Assembly: GCF_030530965.1 (NCBI RefSeq)
Contig: NZ_JAUMTY010000042.1
Location: 1 to 19,637, forward strand
Length of the DNA: 19,637 bases
Reading direction: 5' to 3'
DNA from: Corynebacterium sp.
GTDB lineage: Bacteria; Actinomycetota; Actinomycetes; Mycobacteriales; Mycobacteriaceae
The position numbers and the translations under genes were made by a program. The notes under the pieces are model-generated. The model did not search any database, was not told the origin of the DNA, and worked only from the letters and a program-made list of their open reading frames with translations. This document shows, in pieces, positions 1 to 7,665 of this stretch; positions within the stretch are counted from its first letter, which is position 1; each line of letters begins with the position of its first letter.

Positions 1-25
1 CCCCCGATTCACACGCCGACGCGGG

Positions 26-1600
26 CTACTCCCACTCAATCGTTCCCGGGGGCTTCGACGTGCAATCCAACACGACGCGGTTCACTTCAGCGACTTCGTT
101 GGTAATGCGGGTCGAAATCTTCTCCATGACGTCGTAAGGAATGCGCGTCCAATCCGCCGTCATCGCATCTTCCGACGACACGGGCCTCAACACGATCGGA
201 TGGCCGTAGGTCCGGCCGTCGCCCTGCACTCCGACGGACCTCACATCCGCCAGCAAAACCACGGGGCACTGCCAAATCGAATCGTCCAGCCCCGCAGCGG
301 ACAGCTCCTGGCGGACAATCGCATCCGCCTCGCGAAGCGTCGCCAAACGGTCAGACGTAACCTCCCCGATAATGCGGATCCCTAAGCCCGGACCGGGGAA
401 AGGCTGGCGCGACACAATAGCGCTGGGCAAACCGAGCTCGCGCCCCACCGCGCGGACCTCGTCCTTGAACAGCAAACGCAGCGGCTCTACCAGCGTAAAC
501 TCAACGTCGTCGGGCAGGCCTCCCACATTGTGGTGGCTCTTGATATTCGCCGTGCCGCTGCCCCCGCCGGACTCCACCACGTCCGGGTACAACGTGCCCT
601 GCACGAGGAAATCAACACGCGCACCCTCCGGAGCATCGGAGAGCACACCGGCAACAGCGCGCTCAAATGAGCGGATGAACTCGTTACCGATCGCCTTACG
701 CTTCTTCTCTGGGTCCGTCACGCCCTTCAACGCCGACAAGAACGCGTCGGTTTCGTCGACCGTGACCAGGTTCGCGCCCGTCGACGCAACAAAATCATTC
801 TCGACCTGCTCGCGCTCCCCCTTGCGCAACAAACCGTGGTCAACAAACACACAGGTCAAGCGGTCACCGATCGCCCGCTGCACCAGAGCAGCGGCGACGG
901 CCGAATCCACACCGCCCGACAGACCACAAATAGCCCGGCCCTCAGGTCCAACCTGCTGGCGAACCTGTTCCACCAGCTGATCGGCAATATTGCCGGGCGT
1001 CCACGTCTGCTTCAGCCCAGCAATTTGCGTCAAGAAACGCTCAAGAACCTTCTGCCCCTCGGGCGAATGCATGACCTCCGGGTGGTACTGCACACCAGCC
1101 ATGTGCCGATCGGCATCCTCGAACGCAGCCACCGGGGCACCGGGCGAACGGCCCGTCACCACGAAGCCCTCCGGGGCCTCGGACACAGCATCACCGTGGC
1201 TCATCCACACATCATTGACCGCGCCATCGTGCAAGAGGCCACCATCACCGACGATAGACATCGTCGTCCGGCCATATTCGCGGTCCCCCGTGCGCGCGAC
1301 AACTCCGCCTAACGCGTGCGTCATCGCCTGGAAACCGTAGCAAATGCCGAACACGGGAACGCCTAAGTCCAGCACCGAGGGATCAAAAACAGGTGCGTCA
1401 TCAGCATAAACGCTGGAGGGGCCGCCCGAGAGGATCAGCGCAGCCGGGTGCTTCGCCTTGATTTCCTCCACCGACGCGGTGTGCGGAATGACCTCGGAAT
1501 AGATGCGAGCCTCGCGCACGCGCCGAGCAATCAGCTGGGCGTACTGGGCACCAAAGTCAACGACAAGAACAGGAGACGGGGTTTGTTGCTGTTCACTCAC
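26..1600 (-). CDS. guaA: GMP synthase (glutamine-hydrolysing)
   Basis: Converts XMP to GMP using ATP and glutamine, the last step of guanine nucleotide synthesis, in the cytoplasm. The 524-residue protein has the usual two-part build. The N-terminal class I glutamine amidotransferase has the nucleophile Cys87 in GICYG and His173/Glu175 in QYHPEV as the rest of the triad. An ATP-pyrophosphatase domain carries the PP-loop SGGVDS at 228-233. The C-terminal dimerisation part includes RQPFPGPGLGIR and ends in DCTSKPPGTIEWE, the normal end of the family. Start is GTG (GTG AGT GAA), giving MSEQQQ before the conserved VLVVDFGAQY; no strong ribosome site is visible. It lies 112 nt downstream of guaB3 on the same strand and may be co-transcribed. 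Identification is certain. Confidence 0.98.
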   Translation of the reverse strand: MSEQQQTPSPVLVVDFGAQYAQLIARRVREARIYSEVIPHTASVEEIKAKHPAALILSGGPSSVYADDAPVFDPSVLDLGVPVFGICYGFQAMTHALGGVVARTGDREYGRTTMSIVGDGGLLHDGAVNDVWMSHGDAVSEAPEGFVVTGRSPGAPVAAFEDADRHMAGVQYHPEVMHSPEGQKVLERFLTQIAGLKQTWTPGNIADQLVEQVRQQVGPEGRAICGLSGGVDSAVAAALVQRAIGDRLTCVFVDHGLLRKGEREQVENDFVASTGANLVTVDETDAFLSALKGVTDPEKKRKAIGNEFIRSFERAVAGVLSDAPEGARVDFLVQGTLYPDVVESGGGSGTANIKSHHNVGGLPDDVEFTLVEPLRLLFKDEVRAVGRELGLPSAIVSRQPFPGPGLGIRIIGEVTSDRLATLREADAIVRQELSAAGLDDSIWQCPVVLLADVRSVGVQGDGRTYGHPIVLRPVSSEDAMTADWTRIPYDVMEKISTRITNEVAEVNRVVLDCTSKPPGTIEWE

Positions 1601-1712
1601 GCAGAAGACTCTACCGCGTCAGATGGACAAACCTCGACCCCGTCTCATTCCGCCTCACCCGTCGACGTCAACGCCGCGGCGTCAACACTAGTCAGCGCCA
1701 CCAGTTCACCAG

Positions 1713-2867
1713 TTACAGCCAGGAGCGAACGCTCAACTGAACCTTCTGGAAGTCCTTCAAATTCGTGTATCCAGCCTTCGCCATCGAACGTCGAACACCG
1801 CCGATCAGATTCAAGCTGCCGAATGGTTCCGTCGCCGGCCCCATGAGAACTTTCTCCAGGGACGGAGCCTCATCGCGCTCAATGACCAGGTTCTCGATAA
1901 CCCCACGCGGGAACCGCGGGTGCGCAGCCACCGAAGGCCAGTAGTATCCGGTCGCTGCAGCCTCCTTGGCCTGCGACAACGGGCTACCCAACATCACAGC
2001 GTCAGCGCCACACGCGATAGCTTTCGCCATCTCGCCCGAGGTTTCCAGCTCACTATCCGCGATCACGTGGACATACCGGCCACCGGTCTCGTCCAAGTAA
2101 TCACGACGAGCAGCCGCCGCGTCGGCAATGGCCGTCGCCTTCGGAGCATCAATACCCAGCGTGTCAGCGTTCGTCGTCGATCCGCCGCCGACGATAATGC
2201 CGGCCGCGCCTGTCCTCATCAGATGCATAGCCGTCGTGTAATCCAACACGGACCCCGCAATGACGGGAACATCCAGCGAGCCGATGAACTCCTTCAGGTT
2301 CAGAGGCGTTCCATCAGCCGATACGTGTTCGGCAGAAATCAACGTTCCTTGAATGACGACGATCTCGGCACCCGCCGCGACCACCACCGGAGCCAGCTCC
2401 CGAGCATTTTGTGGCGACACACGGACCACCGTCGTCACGCCCGAAGCGCGAACGTCGCGAATGCGGTCCGACAGTAAATCCTTATCCAGGGGCAGACCAT
2501 GCAGTTTCTGCAACAGCGGGATAGCCCGGTTGGTCATCTGGCCATCGTCGTAGCCCTCTTCATCGAAGGCCGTCGACACGATCTGCTCCACGGCAGCGTC
2601 CATGTCCGCCACTCGACCCCACAGGCCTTCAGCGTTAATAACCGCAGCGCCCCCCAGGCGGCCCATTTCACTAATGAAATCCACGCTGGTTAATGCGTCG
2701 CTCGGTTGTGCCAGGACAGGAATGCCGAAGTGGTACGCGTCGATCGTCCACGACGTATCCACATCTTTTGACGACCGCGTGCGCCTGTTGGGCACGATCG
2801 TGATGTCATCGAGCCCATATGTCCGGCGAGCTTCCCGCCCCAAACCAATTTCCACAACTTCACGCAT
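1713..2867 (-). CDS. guaB3: IMP dehydrogenase-like protein GuaB3
   Basis: Member of the actinobacterial GuaB3 branch of the IMPDH/GMPR family (called GuaB1 in C. glutamicum). It has a TIM-barrel fold, with EIGLGREARRTYGLDDI at the start and GGGSTTNADTLGI at the place of the IMPDH active-site loop. The cysteine of that loop (GPGSICTT in GuaB) is absent, and so is the CBS pair, making it about 384 aa against 504 for GuaB. It is therefore unlikely to be a classical IMP dehydrogenase; its exact reaction is not settled from sequence. The open frame extends to a GTG at 2888, but ATG at 2867 gives the N-terminus MREVVEIGLGREA expected for the family, so I use it. It sits 95 nt after guaB and 112 nt before guaA, in line with one gua transcription unit. 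Confidence 0.93.
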   Translation of the reverse strand: MREVVEIGLGREARRTYGLDDITIVPNRRTRSSKDVDTSWTIDAYHFGIPVLAQPSDALTSVDFISEMGRLGGAAVINAEGLWGRVADMDAAVEQIVSTAFDEEGYDDGQMTNRAIPLLQKLHGLPLDKDLLSDRIRDVRASGVTTVVRVSPQNARELAPVVVAAGAEIVVIQGTLISAEHVSADGTPLNLKEFIGSLDVPVIAGSVLDYTTAMHLMRTGAAGIIVGGGSTTNADTLGIDAPKATAIADAAAARRDYLDETGGRYVHVIADSELETSGEMAKAIACGADAVMLGSPLSQAKEAAATGYYWPSVAAHPRFPRGVIENLVIERDEAPSLEKVLMGPATEPFGSLNLIGGVRRSMAKAGYTNLKDFQKVQLSVRSWL

Positions 2868-2895
2868 GATTTTTCTGTATTTCCTCACAGTGACA

Positions 2896-2915
2896 GGCAG
2901 CCCGAACCGGCTGCC
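2896..2915 (-). other. hairpin between guaB and guaB3
   Basis: GGCAGCC and GGCTGCC form a perfect 7-bp stem around a 6-nt loop. It lies 47 nt after the guaB stop and about 29 nt before the guaB3 start. No T-run follows on the minus strand, so it is not a standard intrinsic terminator. It may act in attenuation or mRNA processing between the two gua genes, or have no role. Confidence 0.35.
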
Positions 2916-2962
2916 GACAACAAAAACAATTCACTCAGCGTCCAACAGGGCCGACGACGCCT

Positions 2963-4477
2963 CTAGTGCTGGTAGTAATTGGGCGCTTCCACCGTCATCT
3001 GGATGTCATGCGGATGCGACTCACGAAGACCCGCCGCCGTGATCTGCACAAACTTGGCGTCGTGAAGATCGTCGATCGTTGCGGAACCGGTGTACCCCAT
3101 GGCGGCACGCAAACCACCCACGAGCTGATGAGCAATGCCATCAATGTGCCCGCGGAACGGAATACGGCCCTCAATCCCCTCCGGGACCAGCTTTTCCTCG
3201 CTACGAACATCCGCCTGGAAGTAACGATCCTTCGAGTATGACCGCTGCTCACCCTTCAGACCGCGGCCCTGCATAGCCCCCAGCGAACCCATACCGCGAT
3301 ACATCTTGTATTGCTTGCCATTGACGGTGACAACATCCCCCGGAGCTTCCGCAGTACCGGCCAGCAGCGAACCCAACATTACCGTGTTCGCGCCAGCAAC
3401 CAGGGCTTTCGCGATATCGCCGGAATACTGCATACCGCCGTCGGCAATAACCGGAACTCCGGCCTTATGCGCCGGAACGGAGGCTTCCATGATCGCCGTG
3501 ATCTGCGGCGCGCCCACACCCGCAACAACGCGCGTCGTGCAAATAGAACCGGGCCCAATACCCACCTTGATGGCGTCGGCACCGGCATCGATCATGGCCT
3601 GAGCGGCCTCGCGCGTCGCTAAGTTGCCACCAATAACGTCGACGCGGTCACCGAATTCTTTCTTCACCCGCGCGACCATGTCCAGAACACCGGAATTATG
3701 CGCGTGCGCAGTATCGACAACGAGGGCATCAACACCCGCATCGACCAACGCACCTGCGCGCTTCCACGAATCCTCGCCCGTACCGATCCCGGCACCGACG
3801 ATCAAGCGGCCTTCCTTATCCTTCGACGCATTCGGGTACTGCTCACGCTTCACGAAATCCTTCACCGTGATCAGGCCCGTCAGCTTGCCCGCCGAATCAA
3901 CAATCGGCAGCTTCTCCACCTTGTGGGTGGACAGCAGGTTCAGAGCAGCCTCCGCCGAGACACCTTCCTGGGCGACGATCAACGGCATCGGCGTCATAAC
4001 GTCGGCAACCTTGCGGGACAGATCGGACTCAAACCGCATGTCACGGTTGGTGCAAATGCCGACCAGCGTGCCCTCGTCGTTAATTACGGGCAAACCAGAG
4101 ACACGGAACTTGGCACACAGTTCGTCGACATGACCGATCGTGTCGCCTGGCGAACAGGTGATGGGGTTGGTGACCATGCCGGCCTCGGAACGCTTCACTA
4201 CTTCCACGTTCTGGGCTTGGTCGTCGATAGAAAGGTTGCGGTGAAGGATGCCGATGCCACCCTGCCGGGCCATCGCAATGGCCATCCGAGACTCTGTCAC
4301 CGTATCCATCGCCGCGGACACCAGCGGAATACCCAGCCGGATGTTGCGCGTGAGCTGCGCAGATGTGTCCACTTCGGAAGGAATCACATCAGAGGCGGAG
4401 GGAATGAGAAGGACATCATCGAAAGTAAGACCTACAAGAGCAACTTTGTTGGGGTCGTCGCCACCTGTGCGTTCCAC
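2963..4477 (-). CDS. guaB: IMP dehydrogenase
   Basis: Oxidises IMP to XMP with NAD+, the committed step to guanine nucleotides. 504 residues, full length. The TIM barrel is interrupted by a Bateman pair of CBS domains at about 104-210 (MVTNPITCSP to ITVKDFVKRE). The catalytic loop is GPGSICTTRVVAG with Cys313. The mobile flap follows with YRGMGSLGAM at 393-402 and KDRYFQ at 416-421, and the C-terminus is normal for the family. Start is GTG (MERTGGDDP) preceded by AGGAG seven bases upstream. It diverges from the DUF5319 gene; the gene order rsdA, DUF5319 (reversed), guaB, guaB3 is the conserved actinobacterial one. Equivalent of M. tuberculosis guaB2. Confidence 0.98.
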   Translation of the reverse strand: MERTGGDDPNKVALVGLTFDDVLLIPSASDVIPSEVDTSAQLTRNIRLGIPLVSAAMDTVTESRMAIAMARQGGIGILHRNLSIDDQAQNVEVVKRSEAGMVTNPITCSPGDTIGHVDELCAKFRVSGLPVINDEGTLVGICTNRDMRFESDLSRKVADVMTPMPLIVAQEGVSAEAALNLLSTHKVEKLPIVDSAGKLTGLITVKDFVKREQYPNASKDKEGRLIVGAGIGTGEDSWKRAGALVDAGVDALVVDTAHAHNSGVLDMVARVKKEFGDRVDVIGGNLATREAAQAMIDAGADAIKVGIGPGSICTTRVVAGVGAPQITAIMEASVPAHKAGVPVIADGGMQYSGDIAKALVAGANTVMLGSLLAGTAEAPGDVVTVNGKQYKMYRGMGSLGAMQGRGLKGEQRSYSKDRYFQADVRSEEKLVPEGIEGRIPFRGHIDGIAHQLVGGLRAAMGYTGSATIDDLHDAKFVQITAAGLRESHPHDIQMTVEAPNYYQH

Positions 4478-4509
4478 TATTTATCTCCTAGGACCATGAC
4501 GAAAGCGAA

Positions 4510-4560
4510 GTGCCACCACGCACTCTTTTGTCATATGCTACCGCAAAAATTTTGTGGCAC
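4510..4560. promoter_or_regulatory. inverted repeat in the guaB / DUF5319 divergent promoter region
   Basis: The 101-bp gap between the divergent starts of guaB and the DUF5319 gene holds GTGCCAC at 4510-4516 and its exact inverse GTGGCAC at 4554-4560. The arms are 44 bp apart centre to centre, about four helical turns, and flank a short AT-rich stretch. That layout would suit a pair of operator half sites controlling one or both genes, but 7-bp arms at this distance can also arise by chance. Confidence 0.3.
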
Positions 4561-4566
4561 ATGGGC

Positions 4567-4578
4567 TAGCCTAGTGGG
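4567..4578 (+). promoter_or_regulatory. possible -10 element of a leaderless DUF5319 transcript
   Basis: TAGCCT (4567-4572) fits the TANNNT -10 pattern of actinobacterial housekeeping promoters and ends six bases before the GTG start at 4579. Transcription would then begin at or next to the start codon. No convincing -35 element is seen at the right distance. Leaderless mRNAs are frequent in this group (known); the assignment here is inference. Confidence 0.35.
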
Positions 4579-4965
4579 GTGAACTTCGCAGACCATATGC
4601 CCCCGGACCCATTCGCGGGAGATCCCAACGATCCCGCCTCTTTCCTCGACCCCGATGAGCCTATGGAACCCCTTACCGACGAGGAAAAAGGCGAAGTCAT
4701 TATCGAACTTCACCACGTTCGGGAGATGCAGCGTGTTCTCACCCCGCTCGGCATTCGCGGTGTGGAGATGCTGTGCGATGACTGCGAAGAGATGCACTAC
4801 TACGACTGGGGGATCCTCATTAACAACCTGCTCGCGCTGTATAACCACGAGCAGCCGCCCATTCATGAACCGAGCGCCAACCCCAATCCCGACGAGTACG
4901 CCCCGTGGGATTACTGCCTCGGGTTCCTGGACGGACTCAACCACGGGATCGCCGGGTACCGATAG
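4579..4965 (+). CDS. DUF5319 family protein
   Basis: 128-residue acidic protein of unknown function, corresponding by position and sequence type to M. tuberculosis Rv3412. It has no signal peptide or membrane segment and should be cytosolic. Visible features are a Pro/Asp-rich N-terminus (DPFAGDPNDPASFLDPDEP), a central helical part (EEKGEVIIELHHVREMQRVL), CDDCEEMHYYDW with a Cys-x2-Cys pair that might bind metal, and a C-terminus ending GLNHGIAGYR. The start is GTG with no clear ribosome site, consistent with a leaderless message. It is transcribed opposite to its neighbours, diverging from guaB and converging on rsdA; this flipped gene is preserved across the group, suggesting a link with sigma-D or purine genes that is not proven. 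The family call is firm, the function unknown. Confidence 0.88.
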   Translation: MNFADHMPPDPFAGDPNDPASFLDPDEPMEPLTDEEKGEVIIELHHVREMQRVLTPLGIRGVEMLCDDCEEMHYYDWGILINNLLALYNHEQPPIHEPSANPNPDEYAPWDYCLGFLDGLNHGIAGYR

Positions 4966-4970
4966 GGGGG

Positions 4971-4999
4971 CGGCCGCGCGTCGATGCGACGCCGGCCGG
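4971..4999. terminator. GC-rich hairpin between convergent DUF5319 gene and rsdA
   Basis: CGGCCGCGCGTCG (4971-4983) pairs with CGACGCCGGCCG (4987-4998) across an ATG loop, with one bulged base. It fills almost exactly the 37-nt gap between the two convergent stop codons. It has no proper U-run on either side, but its place and strength suggest it limits read-through from both directions. Confidence 0.5.
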
Positions 5000-5002
5000 C
5001 TT

Positions 5003-6112
5003 CTACTCCTCGGCGGAGGTGCTTGAGCCGCCCGACGACGGAGACTCGGTCACGTCGTCGCTCGAACCATCTGATGACGACGATCCACGCGATGAATTTC
5101 CGCTCCCGGAGTTCGAACCGCTGTTGCTGCTATTCGACCCAGGCACAGGAGCAGGCGTCACCGTCGTCGTCACGGTCACGGTAACCGTCGACGTTTCAGT
5201 GGTCGTCTTGGTGTCCTTAGTGTCGCGATCATTCGTGGTCGTCGGGTCCTTGCGCGGCTCAGCCTTCTTCGGCTCACCGTTACTCATCGTTTTCTCGATG
5301 GTGGTGGGTTTGCCGTCGGGGCCCTTCACGACAGACTGATCGGTGACAGTAACCGTCGTCGTTGATTCGTCTTTCTTCGAATCCTTCGAGCCGGAGTCCT
5401 TGGCCTTGTGGGCAACTTCGCGCGCCTTTTCCAGCAACTCAGCAGCACCCTGGGTATCCCCGGCCTCCTGCTTTTCGCGGACCTGATCGAGCGTCGAGGC
5501 CAATTCAACCGCGGCAGCGTGATCGCCGAACATTCTCTGATTCAGACCCCACAGAGGCGAACCGGGGGTCGAGGCGTGGATAACAGCTCCGCCACCGGCA
5601 AGAAGAACACAGGACGCAGCAGCGCCGCCGAGGGCGTACATCCACCGCGGGACCGGATTGTGGTTATCGCCATGACGCCACGAACGGTGACGGGGACGAC
5701 CCGAACGCGAACCCTTGGCGGCATCATCACCCGACGCGTCACGCTGACTCTTCCAGGCCGCGAAGTCATGCACGGTAGCGTCGCCGTCAGCATCGCGACC
5801 TGCGTCGTCACTGGATTGAGTGTTTTGCCCCTCCGCATTTACAGGGCGGAAGACAGTCGTCGGAGCATTAGCGACGGGGGAATCATCCAGCGCCTCGTCG
5901 TCAGAGAAGCTGTCAAAGAAGCCTAAGTCGCTGAGCTGAGGCGTTACCGGGATATTACGTTCCGCGTCCTGCCGAGCTTGGATGAACAGCTGACCGAGGT
6001 CATCGTCGGAGTCAGTACCCCGGGAGAGATTATCAAGGTAGCGGTCAACAGCAGCTAGGGATTCTGGATCGTGCTCAACCCCCTCACGATCCCAGTTATC
6101 AAAACCACTCAT
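5003..6112 (-). CDS. rsdA: anti-sigma-D factor RsdA
   Basis: Membrane-bound anti-sigma factor expected to hold SigD inactive. I place the start at the ATG at 6112 (MSGFDNWDRE) because AGGAG sits seven bases before it; the open frame reaches 6205 without support. The resulting protein has 369 residues. Residues 1-75 are acidic (DPESLAAVDRYLDNLSRG, then an aspartate-rich stretch) and match the sigma-binding domain of the family. A linker follows, then one transmembrane helix at about 158-180 (WMYALGGAAASCVLLAGGG). Outside, SPLWGLNQRMFGDHAAAVE leads into a charged helical part. The last 90 residues are a low-complexity Thr/Val, then Ser/Gly/Asp tail, likely in the cell wall. It lies 168 nt downstream of sigD on the same strand, the normal pairing. 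Confidence 0.88.
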   Translation of the reverse strand: MSGFDNWDREGVEHDPESLAAVDRYLDNLSRGTDSDDDLGQLFIQARQDAERNIPVTPQLSDLGFFDSFSDDEALDDSPVANAPTTVFRPVNAEGQNTQSSDDAGRDADGDATVHDFAAWKSQRDASGDDAAKGSRSGRPRHRSWRHGDNHNPVPRWMYALGGAAASCVLLAGGGAVIHASTPGSPLWGLNQRMFGDHAAAVELASTLDQVREKQEAGDTQGAAELLEKAREVAHKAKDSGSKDSKKDESTTTVTVTDQSVVKGPDGKPTTIEKTMSNGEPKKAEPRKDPTTTNDRDTKDTKTTTETSTVTVTVTTTVTPAPVPGSNSSNSGSNSGSGNSSRGSSSSDGSSDDVTESPSSGGSSTSAEE

Positions 6113-6280
6113 CTGTTCGCTCCTGCTGTTCCATCCACACCAAAACCGGTTATTACTGTACGGCCCCGCCTGCGGGCGACACCGCACTACGTCCGTCGTC
6201 GGCAATAATCACCATCATGGGCACGGTGTTGCCGCCGCGACGTATGTACTTCCTTTGTAAGTTGACCCCCGTGATCACTG

Positions 6281-6892
6281 TCAGTCCTCTTTGGCCTTGT
6301 TAGCCAAAGCAATCGCCTCACCGTAGTCAGGCGACTCAGCCATTGCCTTTTTCAATTTAGCAATCGCCCGGAACTGAGCTACTCGAACGGCATTCGGTGT
6401 GGAGCCAATGATCTTGGCTGTTTCCTCCGAGGTATACCCTTCAAGAACTCGCAGAATAATGATCTCGCGCGGTCTCTCACCCAGTATGTCGAGCAAACGC
6501 AACAGTTTGTTACGGCCATCCGACTGAATAGCCAACTCTTCTGGACCCGCAACATCATGGATGGCTTCGGGGATCTCATCCGTCGGTTGACTGCGGTCCC
6601 TCCCCATCGAGCGATAGCCATCTTTGACCTTGTGACTAGCGATTCCGTACACGTACGACATGAACGGCGTTCCACGGTCAACAAAGCGATCTATCGACTT
6701 CAATACGGCCATGCAGATCTCTTGAGCCGTATCCTCCGGACCAGGGAAAGAATCATCTGACAGACGATGCCGGCAGTACACCACCACTTTTGGGTGAATG
6801 TAATCCATGATTTTCTGGAGGGCATCCCGATCCCCGCGCGCAGCTGCGGCAACCAGGCCATTAATGGCCCCATCGCTAGCTGCTGCAGACAT
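6281..6892 (-). CDS. sigD: ECF RNA polymerase sigma factor SigD
   Basis: 203-residue extracytoplasmic-function sigma factor. Region 2 spans about 25-95, with FPGPEDTAQEICMAVLKSID for core binding and -10 recognition and FMSYVYGIASHKVKDGYR for melting. Region 4 spans about 125-185, with LGERPREIIILRVLEGYTSE and the helix-turn-helix ETAKIIGSTPNAVRVAQFRA. The ATG start follows GAGGAAG with short spacing, which supports it. In related species SigD controls cell-envelope genes and is held by RsdA (known for C. glutamicum and M. tuberculosis); the adjacent rsdA supports the same here. It diverges from the whiB gene over a long gap. Confidence 0.95.
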   Translation of the reverse strand: MSAAASDGAINGLVAAAARGDRDALQKIMDYIHPKVVVYCRHRLSDDSFPGPEDTAQEICMAVLKSIDRFVDRGTPFMSYVYGIASHKVKDGYRSMGRDRSQPTDEIPEAIHDVAGPEELAIQSDGRNKLLRLLDILGERPREIIILRVLEGYTSEETAKIIGSTPNAVRVAQFRAIAKLKKAMAESPDYGEAIALANKAKED

Positions 6893-6923
6893 TAACTTCC
6901 TCTTCTTTCACTGTCGACGATGG

Positions 6924-6950
6924 CTCGTCGGCGCCGTCACCACCGACGAG
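6924..6950 (-). promoter_or_regulatory. hairpin/operator-like inverted repeat just upstream of sigD
   Basis: CTCGTCGG (6924-6931) and CCGACGAG (6943-6950) form a perfect 8-bp inverted repeat with an 11-nt spacer. It starts 32 bases upstream of the sigD start codon, so it could be a protein-binding site in the promoter or a stem-loop in the 5' leader of the sigD mRNA. Confidence 0.4.
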
Positions 6951-7223
6951 AACACACCCAATCGCAGTCTCGGGCACTGAACCGCGATTTCTCTTGCCTC
7001 ATTCTGACGTGAAGATCAGAAAAAGACAATTTTATTTGCGTCGATGAATATATAAGCAAACAAAGGGCCTGGTCGGCGGTGTTTTCGCTTATTGAAAATG
7101 GACAATTCATGACGACGATGTGTCGTAAAAAATATCACGGCGATTCCATAGAAGGCGGATGAGCACTACAGAACCTGAAAAACCAGAGTACATGAACGCG
7201 CGAATAGCTGTGCGAGACTCGAA

Positions 7224-7259
7224 AATACATATAAAAGAATGAAAATAATTATATGTATT
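7224..7259. repeat. AT-rich perfect inverted repeat in the sigD-whiB gap
   Basis: AATACATATAA (7224-7234) and TTATATGTATT (7249-7259) are exact inverse copies separated by 14 nt, centre to centre 25 bp. The arms are long for chance and sit between two divergently transcribed regulators, so an operator for a dimeric regulator is a reasonable guess. The AT-richness lowers the significance. Confidence 0.5.
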
Positions 7260-7665
7260 AAATGCACGGAGCTAGCGATTCTTCTGCCCCTCAGCAGGGG
7301 GTGGCGGGGAGTTGCGGGGGTGGGTTTTAGGTTTGTGAGCGAGGAGTGTCGGGCGGTTTTCCGAGGAGCGTCCCGACGAGTCCCGCGGGGTTTTTACATT
7401 CGCCCCCTGCCAGCCCGCAGCGAGCCCGGTGACCACTCACACACAGGCACTACACCTGCTACTCCACCCAACAATTAATTTTGCAATCTAAAAGTCGTGT
7501 TCTCGTTACGTTCTGTTCACCAACGCGGTCTTGACTGAATACCAGGCGCGCACACGCCCGCGGATATAAGACGTCCCACCACACAAACCACAAAACCAAA
7601 AACAAACACAAACGACGCCACATATCTGCACAACGAAACCCACATCACACCCGACGGAGGAGAAC

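Larger units (their letters stand above)
6893..7665. other. 773-base intergenic region between sigD and whiB
   Basis: I see no convincing gene. Near sigD is a hairpin at 6924-6950. The middle (about 7020-7260) is AT-rich and holds the 11-bp inverted repeat at 7224-7259. From 7281 the sequence becomes G-rich on the plus strand, with a small hairpin CCCCT-CAGC-AGGGG at 7287-7300 and the palindrome CCCGCGGG before a T5 run near 7380-7395. From about 7570 to the whiB start it is A/C-rich, like an untranslated leader. A plus-strand open frame at 7239-7478 exists but has poor start context and odd composition, so I do not call it. Confidence 0.6.

Noticed and set aside
3698..4582. Long plus-strand frame (294 codons) opposite guaB
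   Set aside because: Shadow of guaB; the opposite strand encodes a full-length, motif-complete IMP dehydrogenase.
7239..7478. Plus-strand open frame of 79 codons in the sigD-whiB gap
   Set aside because: No ribosome site, starts inside the arm of an AT-rich inverted repeat, and its Arg/Gly-rich then Pro/Thr-rich composition looks like translated non-coding DNA.
7486..7509. SigD-type promoter (GTAACG, 15-nt spacer, GAT) on the minus strand toward sigD
   Set aside because: The spacer is one base shorter than the GTAAC(A/G)-N16-GAT pattern I recall, and it would leave a leader near 590 nt; too weak to call.
7531..7570. whiB promoter from TTGACT and TATAAG
   Set aside because: The spacer is 28 bases, far from the usual 16-19.
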